Positions 8,908 through 17,653 of a stretch of 64,000 nucleotides of DNA are shown here, in pieces. A program made the position numbers and the translations under genes. Under the pieces are notes generated by a model, which was given only the letters and a program-made list of their open reading frames with translations, did not search any database and was not told the DNA's origin. Origin of the DNA: Aeromonas rivipollensis (lineage in GTDB: Bacteria > Pseudomonadota > Gammaproteobacteria > Enterobacterales > Aeromonadaceae); assembly GCF_037811135.1 (NCBI RefSeq), contig NZ_CP149130.1, positions 1,546,501 through 1,610,500 of the forward strand, in the 5' to 3' direction. Every line of letters begins with the position of its first letter. The first letter of the stretch is position 1.

Positions 8908-9541
8908 ACCGGTCATCGTCCTCGGGGCAGGGGGGCACGCCTCGGTGCTGGTCGACATGCTGCGCAGCCAGGGAGTGGTTCCCATCGCCCTGGTTGCGCC
9001 CGCCGCAGGTACACCGCGCGCCGCACTGGCTGATATTCCCCTCTGGCATGATGAGGAAATACTGACCCACCATCCGGATGAGGTGGTGTTGGTCAATGGC
9101 ATCGGCTCCCTGCCGGGCAACCCGCTGCGCGCCACGCTGTTTTCCCGTTATCGCGCTCTTGGTTACCGCTTTGCAAGCGTCGTCAGCGTACAGGCCATGG
9201 TCTCTGACTACGCCGTGCTGGAAGAGGGTGCCCAGGTCATGGCGGGGGCCATCATTCAGGCGGGTACCCGGATCGGTGCCAACAGCATCATCAATAGTGG
9301 TGCCATCGTGGATCACGACTGCCATCTGGGAGGCGACAATCACGTCGCACCGGGCGCCGTGTTATCCGGCGGTGTGGTGACGGGTGAGAGAGTCCATATC
9401 GGTACGGGAGCTGCCGTGATCCAGGGCATATCAATTGGCTCTGATGCCGTGGTCGGGGCCGGCGCCACGCTGACGCGCCCTCTTGGAGAAAAGCAGATTG
9501 CATACGTTGCCCGGGGCAGCGTGATGCCTATCAAGCAGTAA
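8900..9541 (+). CDS. legH: LegH / NeuD-like hexapeptide N-acetyltransferase
   Basis: Left-handed β-helix acetyltransferase related to NeuD and PglD, about 213 residues. It probably acetylates the 4-amino group of the LegC product. The N-terminal Rossmann-like part begins VIVLGAGGHASVLVDML. From about residue 95 the hexapeptide repeats appear (VMAGAIIQAGTRIGANSIIN and following), with the catalytic-type histidine in IVDHDCHLGG. The start is uncertain: GTG at 8900 (MNKPVIVLG) best fits the family, GTG at 8888 is also in frame; both overlap the legI 3' end. Confidence 0.82.
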   Translation: MNKPVIVLGAGGHASVLVDMLRSQGVVPIALVAPAAGTPRAALADIPLWHDEEILTHHPDEVVLVNGIGSLPGNPLRATLFSRYRALGYRFASVVSVQAMVSDYAVLEEGAQVMAGAIIQAGTRIGANSIINSGAIVDHDCHLGGDNHVAPGAVLSGGVVTGERVHIGTGAAVIQGISIGSDAVVGAGATLTRPLGEKQIAYVARGSVMPIKQ

Positions 9542-9553
9542 AGGATGGATTGG

Positions 9554-10606
9554 ATGAGCAAAAATTGGGAAAAAGTGGTGTTGTCGCCGGAACACTCGGT
9601 GCGTGATGCCCTGGCCGTGATCAATGAAGAGGCACTGCGGGTCTGTCTGGTCGTGGATGAAGAGCAGCACCTGCTGGGAGTCGTGACCGATGGAGATGTT
9701 CGCCGCGCCATCCTGAACAATGTCTCCCTGACGCAAAGCGTCACGGCGGTGATGAACACCACCCCCATCACCGTCTCTGCCAAGATGGCCCGCACAGAAT
9801 TATTGGAGCTCATGCGAGAGCGTAGCGTTCTTTCTCTGCCGGTGGTCGATGACGCTGGCAGGCTGATCGGACTGGAAACCTGGGAGCTGGCGGCGAAAGC
9901 GCCGAGCTATGACAACCCAGTCTTCATCATGGCGGGGGGGTTTGGTACCCGGCTGCGCCCGCTCACCGACAGTTGTCCCAAGCCCATGCTCAAGGTGGGT
10001 GACAAACCCATTCTGGAAACCCTGCTCAGCCAGTTCCTCAAGGCGGGCTTCAAGAACATTTATATTTCCACCCATTATATGCCCGAGCAGATCACCGACT
10101 ATTTTGGTGATGGCTCTCCCTGGGGCGCCCATATTCGCTACGTGCATGAAGAGACCCCTCTCGGAACAGGTGGTGCCTTGGGTCTGCTACCCGCCGACAT
10201 TCCTGCCCTGCCGCTTATCATGATCAATGGCGACGTGCTTACCACAGTGGATTTCAATCGCCTGCTCGATTTCCATAACAAGTACCAGCCGGTGGCGACC
10301 ATGTGTGTTCGTGAATATGACTATCAGGTTCCCTATGGGGTGATCAGCGGAGACGGGCACCGCATCCTCGAGATGCAGGAAAAACCCATCCAGCGCTATT
10401 TCGTGAATGCTGGTATTTATGTGGTCAGCCCGGAATTATTCATGAATGTACCAAGGCAAGAGCGTATCGATATGCCAACCCTGCTTGAACAGCAAATCGC
10501 CAAGCAGGAAGAGGTGTTGATGTTCCCGATACACGAATACTGGCTCGATATCGGCCGTATGGATGATTTCCACAAGGCTCAGCTCGATATCAAGGGGTTG
10601 GTATAA
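9554..10606 (+). CDS. ptmE: PtmE-like CBS-nucleotidyltransferase
   Basis: Two CBS domains (about residues 8-115) are fused to a sugar-1-phosphate nucleotidyltransferase domain. The latter opens with FIMAGGFGTRLRPLTDSCPKP and has the metal-binding INGDV (about 235). This architecture matches Campylobacter PtmE, which makes GDP-glucosamine/GlcNAc for the GDP-dependent legionaminic acid route. Its presence is the reason to think this pathway uses GDP- rather than UDP-activated intermediates. ATG at 9554 has AAAGGA seven bases upstream; ATG at 9545 lies too close to it. The stop overlaps the legF start (TAATG). Confidence 0.82.
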   Translation: MSKNWEKVVLSPEHSVRDALAVINEEALRVCLVVDEEQHLLGVVTDGDVRRAILNNVSLTQSVTAVMNTTPITVSAKMARTELLELMRERSVLSLPVVDDAGRLIGLETWELAAKAPSYDNPVFIMAGGFGTRLRPLTDSCPKPMLKVGDKPILETLLSQFLKAGFKNIYISTHYMPEQITDYFGDGSPWGAHIRYVHEETPLGTGGALGLLPADIPALPLIMINGDVLTTVDFNRLLDFHNKYQPVATMCVREYDYQVPYGVISGDGHRILEMQEKPIQRYFVNAGIYVVSPELFMNVPRQERIDMPTLLEQQIAKQEEVLMFPIHEYWLDIGRMDDFHKAQLDIKGLV

Positions 10607-11295
10607 TGTCCCTGAAAATTGCGATTATCCCTGCCCGAGGTGGCAGTAAACGCCTGCCTGGAAAGAATATTAAGCCGCTGGCAGGCAAACCACTCATCCG
10701 CTGGACAACGCAGGCCGCACTCGCCAGTGGTGAGTTTGACATGGTGATTGTCAGCACTGATAGCCAAGCGATTGCCGATATTGCAATGCAAGATGCTGGT
10801 GTAACATTTCCAGGATTGCGTCCCGCTGAACTTGCCGGTGATACGGCCACGACCAACGATGTGGTCTCTCATGTTGTGCAATGGGTAGAAAAAAATTATG
10901 CGATGGTGGACATGGTCGCCATATTGCAGCCTACGTCACCATTGCGTACCGCACGGCACATAACAGAGGCAGTCGCGCTTTATCGGAATAAGAAAGCGAC
11001 TGCAGTGGTATCGGTTTGTGAACTGGAACATCCGGTTCAGTATTGCAATAGATTACCGAAAGATAATAGTTTGAACGGTTTTATCACACCTTCGGTTAAT
11101 AAAAGAAGCCAGGATCTTGAGCCTTTCTATCGGCTGAATGGCGCTATTTATATCTTTGAACGTCGCTTCGTAGGGTCTCTGTCCAATATATATTCAGACG
11201 GTGCCTTTGCATACGTGATGGATAAATATAGTTCTGTTGACATAGATGATGAGTTCGATTTCAAGATGGCTGAGTTCATTAAGGCTTATTTTTAA
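10606..11295 (+). CDS. legF: LegF / NeuA-like CMP-legionaminic acid synthetase
   Basis: Cytidylyltransferase of 229 residues that activates the nine-carbon sugar with CTP. The N-terminal signature IPARGGSKRLPGKN (8-21) and LQPTSPLR (about 107-114) are diagnostic for CMP-NeuAc synthetases. This completes the route to CMP-legionaminic acid within the cluster. Codon use becomes markedly AT-richer along the gene, and the following 82 bases are AT-rich with a 15-base palindrome (11335-11349). This marks the left junction of the low-GC block. Confidence 0.9.
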   Translation: MSLKIAIIPARGGSKRLPGKNIKPLAGKPLIRWTTQAALASGEFDMVIVSTDSQAIADIAMQDAGVTFPGLRPAELAGDTATTNDVVSHVVQWVEKNYAMVDMVAILQPTSPLRTARHITEAVALYRNKKATAVVSVCELEHPVQYCNRLPKDNSLNGFITPSVNKRSQDLEPFYRLNGAIYIFERRFVGSLSNIYSDGAFAYVMDKYSSVDIDDEFDFKMAEFIKAYF

Positions 11296-11377
11296 TGTTA
11301 ATTGGATACTACTTTTTGAATATGTTATCATTTCTCATTTTTAAAATGAAGAGACGTTTTTATATATCGAGTTTAAT

Positions 11378-12628
11378 ATGGGGTTATTAAAGCGATCCAG
11401 CATTTATTTATTGTCAAATATACTGAATGCACTAATTCCATTTTTCTTATTACCAGTATTAACGCGTTATCTAACACCAGATGAATATGGACAGATTTCC
11501 ATGTTTCAAATTTTGGTGACAGGGTTGGCTGCATTGACTGGATTGAATTCTATTGGTGCTGCAAACCGTAAATATTATGATAATAATGAGGCGTCATCAC
11601 TAGCATTATTCAATGGCACTTGTGTCCACATATTATTACTCAGTACATTTTTCTTGGCTGTCGTCAGTTTTCTGCTTTCAGAGCAGTTGAGCCAATGGTT
11701 GAATATCCCTGAATCATGGATTTATTTCGCAGTTGTGATTTCAGCTGCAAATTTTCTTATTCAATTAAGATTAGGTCAATGGCAAATACGAGAAAAGGCT
11801 ATTGCATTTGGAGTAATGCAAGTCAGTCAGAGTATCATCATCATGATATTGTCGTTATTCCTGATCATCTGGTTGCAACAAGGAGCATCTGGGCGGGTTG
11901 ATGCGCTATTTTTAACTACAGTGATCTATGGGCTTCTCGGTCTACTTCTACTTTACCGTGAACGATTGATCCTATTATTTCCTCTTCGGAAAAGTTTTTT
12001 TAAAGAAGCTTTAGATTTTGGTATTCCACTAATACCACATGTAGTAGGTGTCTTTGTTCTGAGTTCGGTGGATCGGTTTCTTATTAATCGAGAGTTGGGG
12101 ATCGCTGAGACAGGTATTTATATGTTAGCGGTTCAATTGAGCTTGGGCATGGCAGTTGTTTTTGATGCTATCAATAAAGCATTGGTGCCATGGCTATTCA
12201 GAGCTTTGAAGGATAATAATCCTCTGCAACTCCAGAAAGTAGTTAAGTTTACTTATATATTCTTTATCGTAGTTTTCATTTTAGGTTGTTTATCATTCCT
12301 TGTTGGCCCTTGGGTGGTAACATGGATTGCAGGGGAGGCTTATCAGAAAGCAGGAACAGTGATCGGTTGGTTGTGCCTAGGACAGGCATTCGGTGGCATG
12401 TATTTAATGGTGACTAACTATCTGTTTTATGAAAAAAGAACAGGAGTTTTATCTGTCCTTACCATATTTTCTGGATTGGTTAATATAGTAGCATTGCTCT
12501 ATCTTATCCCAATCAAAGGGATTGAAGGGGCAGCGATAGCATATTCAATTTCAATGCTTGTTCGATTTTTAGGAACATGGTTCTTGGTATCGATGTATTC
12601 TTCTATTTCTTGGCGAATTATGTTATGA
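11378..12628 (+). CDS. wzx: Wzx O-unit flippase
   Basis: Polytopic membrane protein of 416 residues, MATE/PST polysaccharide-transporter superfamily, with about twelve hydrophobic segments. The N-terminal region (IYLLSNILNALIPFFLLP then LTRYLTPDEYG) is typical of Wzx/RfbX. It would flip the undecaprenyl-diphosphate-linked O unit to the periplasm. Base composition is far lower in GC than the flanking leg and rml genes. The 3' end overlaps the next gene by four bases (ATGA). Confidence 0.88.
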   Translation: MGLLKRSSIYLLSNILNALIPFFLLPVLTRYLTPDEYGQISMFQILVTGLAALTGLNSIGAANRKYYDNNEASSLALFNGTCVHILLLSTFFLAVVSFLLSEQLSQWLNIPESWIYFAVVISAANFLIQLRLGQWQIREKAIAFGVMQVSQSIIIMILSLFLIIWLQQGASGRVDALFLTTVIYGLLGLLLLYRERLILLFPLRKSFFKEALDFGIPLIPHVVGVFVLSSVDRFLINRELGIAETGIYMLAVQLSLGMAVVFDAINKALVPWLFRALKDNNPLQLQKVVKFTYIFFIVVFILGCLSFLVGPWVVTWIAGEAYQKAGTVIGWLCLGQAFGGMYLMVTNYLFYEKRTGVLSVLTIFSGLVNIVALLYLIPIKGIEGAAIAYSISMLVRFLGTWFLVSMYSSISWRIML

Positions 12629-13611
12629 GTGATATGAGTATTTTTTCTCTGGTAAAAATTAATGAGAACTGTGAGATCAGAAAAGTTCTACATGTTGAAT
12701 CTGTATATGCGATCCTATTGTATTTAATTGTAAATAAAAGATTGGATGATACGTTGATTTTGACTAGTGATAACTTCCCGCATGAACTATCAGATCGAAT
12801 TCCAAATATTATTACCTATAATAAAATAGCACGCCCTAATAGATTTGATATATTTTTATCATCACTCTTCGGGTTCAAACCAAAATGTTTTAAAGAGATA
12901 AGTGTAAACTTGAATCTTTTTTCACAATGTACCTTGTATGGCCATGATCATCTTCCTTTATCGTTGATTTTTAGAAAAAGAGATATGTTTTTAATTGAAG
13001 ATGGACTTTCTAATTATGTAGTGCGGCCGGGAATCTATAATAAAATAAAGGCTCACCTCAATATACTTCCGTATGGGTACAGAAAAAAAGTCAAAAAAAT
13101 TTATTTAACAGAAATTATGGATTTACCTTTTCTATTGAGAGAAAAAATAGAGGTGCTTGACATAAAAAATGGTGTAAAGGATAACATAGAATATATAAAT
13201 AAATTATTTCCACCATCTTGGGAAATAATTAAGGGGGCTGACATTTTCATCACACAGCCTCTTGAAGATATGGGGATTTCTGAACATGAGAAAATCTCTA
13301 TATATAAGGAGTTGATAACAAACAAATCGAATGAATGTAGACCTATATATATAAAGCCACATCCTAGAGAGACAACAGACTATAAGGATGTTTTTTCTTC
13401 TTATGATAATATCTATGTATTAGATGGAAAAATTCCTGTTGAAGTATATGTCTTAATATCTGAAGAGATTGAATCTGTTACAACATTGTTTTCTACATCC
13501 GCATATACAATAAAAAGAATTTGTCCAAATACTATCGTGAAATTCATTGGTACAGAATGGAATAAAACATTGAAAGATAAATTTGGGATATATAAATCAG
13601 AGACGTTTTGA
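12625..13611 (+). CDS. GT52-like (sialyltransferase-like) glycosyltransferase
   Basis: A 328-residue cytosolic protein that resembles family GT52 (Lst-type α-2,3-sialyltransferases). It shows FLIEDGLSNY with EDG at 125-127, the donor-site KPHPRE at 245-250, and a SVTTLFSTSAY serine/threonine block near 286-295. Such enzymes transfer a nonulosonic acid from its CMP donor, so this is the best candidate in the cluster for transferring legionaminic acid. The start at 12625 overlaps the wzx stop; an in-frame ATG at 12577 lies inside wzx. Assignment is from motifs only, and overall similarity may be low. Confidence 0.65.
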   Translation: MSDMSIFSLVKINENCEIRKVLHVESVYAILLYLIVNKRLDDTLILTSDNFPHELSDRIPNIITYNKIARPNRFDIFLSSLFGFKPKCFKEISVNLNLFSQCTLYGHDHLPLSLIFRKRDMFLIEDGLSNYVVRPGIYNKIKAHLNILPYGYRKKVKKIYLTEIMDLPFLLREKIEVLDIKNGVKDNIEYINKLFPPSWEIIKGADIFITQPLEDMGISEHEKISIYKELITNKSNECRPIYIKPHPRETTDYKDVFSSYDNIYVLDGKIPVEVYVLISEEIESVTTLFSTSAYTIKRICPNTIVKFIGTEWNKTLKDKFGIYKSETF

Positions 13612-14862
13612 ATGGATACTTTAAGTCGAAGCACTACTTTTGGTTATATTTCCAGTGTAGGGTTGTCATTAATATTGCTGATGATGTTATATGCATCACC
13701 GATGATGGTGTTGTTATTAGTTATCGTCTATGTCTATGTTGTAAGAGGTAAGCGATTAGATAATTGGTTTGCATTCCTCTCGGCTTTATTTATTGCAACT
13801 GTTGCCTCTCTGGTTAATCCCAATGGAGAAGTTATAGGTGACGTAGTCAGATACTATAATCGTTATGACTATAATAGTGACTACTATATGTCATTGTTAG
13901 AAATGAAAGCGTATCAATATGCTTTGTTTAATATGATGGAGTATTTCGGATTACCTAATAGATTTTATACATTTATTTCTATATTCTTATTCACCTTCAA
14001 TATAATATCATCCATACTTAATATAATAACTGGTCTTAATGTTGAAATTAATGGTGTTAAGAAGAATGTTTTGTTTATTGTATTGTTGTTCTCATTTATA
14101 CCGTCATCAATATACTTTTCCTTCGAGTATCTCCTCGCATTATCTTTTATTGTACGCGGCTTGTCCTCAATTTTATTAAAAAGATACTTTCCGTTTTTAT
14201 TTTGGAGTCTTTGTGGAATACTTATCCATAATGGAATATTCTACTTTATTGGGATTATCATCCTCGCTCATATAATTAGAAAACGTAACTATACTTTTGC
14301 ATTATTACTTTCTAGTGTTATGCCATTGGCTCTTTTCTTTTTGACTAGCCAAGCTCACGTTACTGGATTCGATTATCTTGATTTATTATTTAAAAAACTA
14401 TATTTTTACATAAATGGGCCATGGTCAAGATATGAAACATTGGCAGATTATGATTACTTCATATATACCTTTTTAAGGCTCCTTTCATTTTTTTTGGTTC
14501 TATTTATTTTTATAAGATATAAGGTTCCTCATAAAGGATATACAATTCTAATTTTAGTTATCTCTGTCTCCTCTCTTTTTTTTCCTCCATCAAGAACATT
14601 GTTTTTCAGATATGTTTATTTTGGTGCCTTGTTTTTAATTCCAGCCTATGTATATATCATTCTAAAACTAAAAATTAGTCAAAATGTGAAATATTTTTTC
14701 ATGTTATTTATCCTAGTTAGTGGTTTTCAGTATATGAATTTATCTGTCTATAGGTTGGTTTCTGAGCATGTAGAACCATTGGTTTTATTTGGCAGTATCG
14801 ACAAAATAGCTAGTTATAAACTTAATGTACCTTTAGATAATTTGGGAAGTGAGAGAGAGTAA
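13612..14862 (+). CDS. wzy: Wzy-type O-antigen polymerase
   Basis: A 416-residue integral membrane protein with ten or more hydrophobic segments and a loop containing GDVVRYYNRYDYNSDYY (about 83-99), as in EpsG/Wzy-like polymerases. Polymerases diverge too far for a confident family match. The call rests on topology, on position between transferase genes, and on the presence of wzx and wzz in the same cluster. It starts directly after the preceding stop (TGAATG). Very AT-rich. Confidence 0.7.
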   Translation: MDTLSRSTTFGYISSVGLSLILLMMLYASPMMVLLLVIVYVYVVRGKRLDNWFAFLSALFIATVASLVNPNGEVIGDVVRYYNRYDYNSDYYMSLLEMKAYQYALFNMMEYFGLPNRFYTFISIFLFTFNIISSILNIITGLNVEINGVKKNVLFIVLLFSFIPSSIYFSFEYLLALSFIVRGLSSILLKRYFPFLFWSLCGILIHNGIFYFIGIIILAHIIRKRNYTFALLLSSVMPLALFFLTSQAHVTGFDYLDLLFKKLYFYINGPWSRYETLADYDYFIYTFLRLLSFFLVLFIFIRYKVPHKGYTILILVISVSSLFFPPSRTLFFRYVYFGALFLIPAYVYIILKLKISQNVKYFFMLFILVSGFQYMNLSVYRLVSEHVEPLVLFGSIDKIASYKLNVPLDNLGSERE

Positions 14863-14864
14863 TT

Positions 14865-15788
14865 ATGGATGAGCTGATTTCAGTCATTATTCCTGTCTAT
14901 AATGTATCTGAATATGTTGACGAAGCTTTAGAGAGCATTATTAATCAGGATGATGTGAAGCTTGAGATCATCGTTGTCGATGATTGCTCATCAGATGATA
15001 CCTTTGATAAAGTTCAACGCTGGGCAAATAGATTTGATAACATTAAAGCATATAAAAATAAATCTAACATTAAAATATGTAAGACTTTAAACTTTGCTTT
15101 TTTGATGTCTAAAGGAGATTATATAGCCAGGTTCGATGGTGATGATATATCTCTAAAAACAAGATTAAGAAATCAGCTAGATTTTATTAAAAATAATAAC
15201 GTGGATTTAGTCGGTTGTCAGATGATAGCAGTTAACGCTGATGGCAATATTTTATCGAAAGGCAAAATGCCGGTTGGAAAAGAATTCGTAATTGATGCGA
15301 GTAAATATGCATCACCTATTGCACATATATGGCTTGCTAAAAGAGAAATATATGAGAGGCTTAATGGGTATCGTAATATTCCATATGCTGAGGATTATGA
15401 TTTCATTTTGAGAGCTCTGGATATGGGATATTGCTGTGACAATCTTCCCGAGTATTTAATGCTGATTAGGCAAAGAGAAGGTAATACAGCGAGTACTGCC
15501 AGTTTAAAGCAGCGCAAGACACACCGGTATGTACTTGAATTACACAAGCGACGTTTGGTAAATAAAAGTGATGACGATGGATTCAGTGAAGACGAACTGG
15601 CGAAAAAGATAAAATCATGGCCTTTGACAGAAATCTTACACATATATTCAACTAATATGCTGTCATCGGCATATAGTGATAAAAATGTGTTTAGGAAAAC
15701 CTTTAAAGTCATACTCTGTTGTTTATTGTCATACTATAATTTTGAATATTTGATATCACGTATGATGTTTAAACGGACTTTCATGTGA
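14865..15788 (+). CDS. Family 2 glycosyltransferase
   Basis: GT-A fold transferase of 307 residues. The N-terminal segment SVIIPVYNVSEYVDEALESI and the following VVDDCSSDDT are typical of GT2. The nucleotide-binding DxD lies in ARFDGDD (about 87-93), and the acceptor-side YAEDYDF motif near 170 supplies the likely catalytic base. It would add one sugar of the O unit; neither donor nor acceptor can be read from the sequence. A two-base gap separates it from wzy. Confidence 0.85.
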   Translation: MDELISVIIPVYNVSEYVDEALESIINQDDVKLEIIVVDDCSSDDTFDKVQRWANRFDNIKAYKNKSNIKICKTLNFAFLMSKGDYIARFDGDDISLKTRLRNQLDFIKNNNVDLVGCQMIAVNADGNILSKGKMPVGKEFVIDASKYASPIAHIWLAKREIYERLNGYRNIPYAEDYDFILRALDMGYCCDNLPEYLMLIRQREGNTASTASLKQRKTHRYVLELHKRRLVNKSDDDGFSEDELAKKIKSWPLTEILHIYSTNMLSSAYSDKNVFRKTFKVILCCLLSYYNFEYLISRMMFKRTFM

Positions 15789-15806
15789 GTGTATAAGGAA
15801 GACAGT

Positions 15807-16850
15807 GTGAGCCAGAACATCGCAATAGTGATAAACGATATTTCAGCCTCTGGCGGGACTGAGCGAATTGCCACTTTTTTATCAAACCAACTTTCCTTGC
15901 TAGGCAATCAAGTTGTTCTTGTGTCAATTGTGAAGAATGGAGATCCCTTCTATCACTTGGACCATGGGATAACAATCTCCTATGTTAACTCTCCATCTAT
16001 ATTGAAACTGGGTGCTCACTTAAAAAAGCTGAAATGTGATAGCATAATATCAATATCAATGGGGAGGCTTTCTTTTAAACTAGCTCTGCTAAAAAGGCTC
16101 TTTTTTATAAAGAGTAAGTTAATACTTAGTGAGCATGTAGGTTTTGAAACATCATCTACTCCCGTAAGGCTCATGAAGCTATTTAGTTATGGTCTTGCCG
16201 ATCAGCTGGTGCTATTAACCAAGCATGATTATGATCTTCTGGAATCTCGTACTACCACTCCAGTAACTGTAATCCCGAATCCCACTCTTTATCCGACCAT
16301 GCCCATATCGGCTTTATCTGAAAAGAAAAAAGTCGTCTTAGCCGTAGGACGTTTAAATCAGCAGAAGAATTTCTCTAGATTGATATATATTTGGTCTTAT
16401 TTACCTGAAGTATTGCGCCAACATTGGATTTTGAAAATAGTTGGTGATGGTGAAGAAAAGGAGATGTTGACTCAATTAGCATGTCAACTTTCTGTTTCTG
16501 ATTCTATCTCTTTTGAACCAGCCTCTCCACAAATTGGTGCTGAATATAAGGCTGCAAGCATATTGGCTATGACTTCTCGTTATGAAGGGTTACCTTTGGT
16601 TCTTATAGAGGCAAAATCTTTTGGGTTACCTGCTGTAGCATTTGATTGCAAGACCGGGCCAAGAGAAATTATCAGCGAAGGTGTTGATGGATTCTTGGTA
16701 TTGGATGGTGACATGGAGGCATACAAGGACAAGTTGGTCTATTTAATGAACTCGGATGATGAACGCAGAAATATGCAGCTCGCTGCCTTGTCTGCAGCAG
16801 AACGCTATTCACCCGAGATCATTGTCAAACAGTGGATGAGGTTGATATAA
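15807..16850 (+). CDS. Family 4 glycosyltransferase
   Basis: GT-B fold transferase of about 347 residues. It starts with NIAIVINDISASGGTERIA, a glycine-rich acceptor-domain loop common in GT4, and has AVGRLNQQKNFSRLI at the start of the donor domain. The EX7E-type block SRYEGLPLVLIEAKSFGLP lies near residues 256-274. GTG at 15807 has AAGGAAG at a suitable distance; GTG at 15789 adds six residues and lacks a site. Specificity is unknown. AT-rich like its neighbours. Confidence 0.85.
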   Translation: MSQNIAIVINDISASGGTERIATFLSNQLSLLGNQVVLVSIVKNGDPFYHLDHGITISYVNSPSILKLGAHLKKLKCDSIISISMGRLSFKLALLKRLFFIKSKLILSEHVGFETSSTPVRLMKLFSYGLADQLVLLTKHDYDLLESRTTTPVTVIPNPTLYPTMPISALSEKKKVVLAVGRLNQQKNFSRLIYIWSYLPEVLRQHWILKIVGDGEEKEMLTQLACQLSVSDSISFEPASPQIGAEYKAASILAMTSRYEGLPLVLIEAKSFGLPAVAFDCKTGPREIISEGVDGFLVLDGDMEAYKDKLVYLMNSDDERRNMQLAALSAAERYSPEIIVKQWMRLI

Positions 16851-17600
16851 ATGCCATTTGAATTAGTGTCTATTATCATGCCCGCATATAATGCGGCAAG
16901 ATATATACGGCATAGTGTTGAATCTGTATTGTCCCAATCATTTGGCGATTGGCGCCTCTATATTGTTGATGATGCATCAACAGATGACACAGCGAATGTT
17001 GTGGCAGATATCCATGATGATAGAATCGAATATATCCTGCTCAAGGATAATGGTGGTGTAGCCAATGCCCGCAATGTCGGTATTCAATCTGCCAAGGGCA
17101 AGTATATTGCTTTTCTGGATAGTGATGATCTCTGGGAAGTAAACAAACTGGAAAGACAGATATCTTTGCTGGAGCAAGGGTATGCTGTGGTGTGTGGCAA
17201 TTACTCTACTTTTCTGTCTGATGACATTGATCGCCCCGTGTCAGTGCGAACCAGCCCGATGGAATTCAGCTACGAAGATATGCTAAACAGCAACCGGATA
17301 GGAAATCTGACAGGAATATATAACCGCGAGCTGCTTGGCACATTTTACCAGGAGCGCTGTGGGCATGAAGATTACTTGATGTGGCTTGCAATAATGAAGG
17401 CTGCAAAAAAGGCTGCCTGCGTACAAGACATCGTTGCTCGTTATAGATTGAGTTCAAACTCATTATCTGCAAATAAATTGACCGCAGCGAAATGGCAGTG
17501 GCATATCTATCGACACAAGTTGTTGTTAAGCTTGCCAGATAGTTTGTATCATTGGCTTAGCTATGTCGTCATCGCGTTGAAAAAACGAATTCGCGAGTAG
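16851..17600 (+). CDS. Family 2 glycosyltransferase
   Basis: A 249-residue GT2 transferase directly abutting the previous gene (TAA then ATG). It has VSIIMPAYNAARYIRHSVES at the N-terminus, IVDDASTDDT, the metal-binding FLDSDDLW (about 87-94) and the catalytic-base motif GHEDYLMW (about 171-178). Short GT2 proteins of this form often add hexoses or rhamnose in O units, but specificity cannot be assigned. It is the last gene of the AT-rich block; composition rises again after 17650. Confidence 0.85.
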   Translation: MPFELVSIIMPAYNAARYIRHSVESVLSQSFGDWRLYIVDDASTDDTANVVADIHDDRIEYILLKDNGGVANARNVGIQSAKGKYIAFLDSDDLWEVNKLERQISLLEQGYAVVCGNYSTFLSDDIDRPVSVRTSPMEFSYEDMLNSNRIGNLTGIYNRELLGTFYQERCGHEDYLMWLAIMKAAKKAACVQDIVARYRLSSNSLSANKLTAAKWQWHIYRHKLLLSLPDSLYHWLSYVVIALKKRIRE

Positions 17601-17653
17601 AATTAGAAAATTATGTATTTTTTTGACCTTTATTTCGATCTCTGGGGGTAACT

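Noticed and set aside
7732..9135. 467-codon minus-strand frame over legI and legH
   Set aside because: Antisense shadow; the plus strand carries NeuB and NeuD-like motifs.
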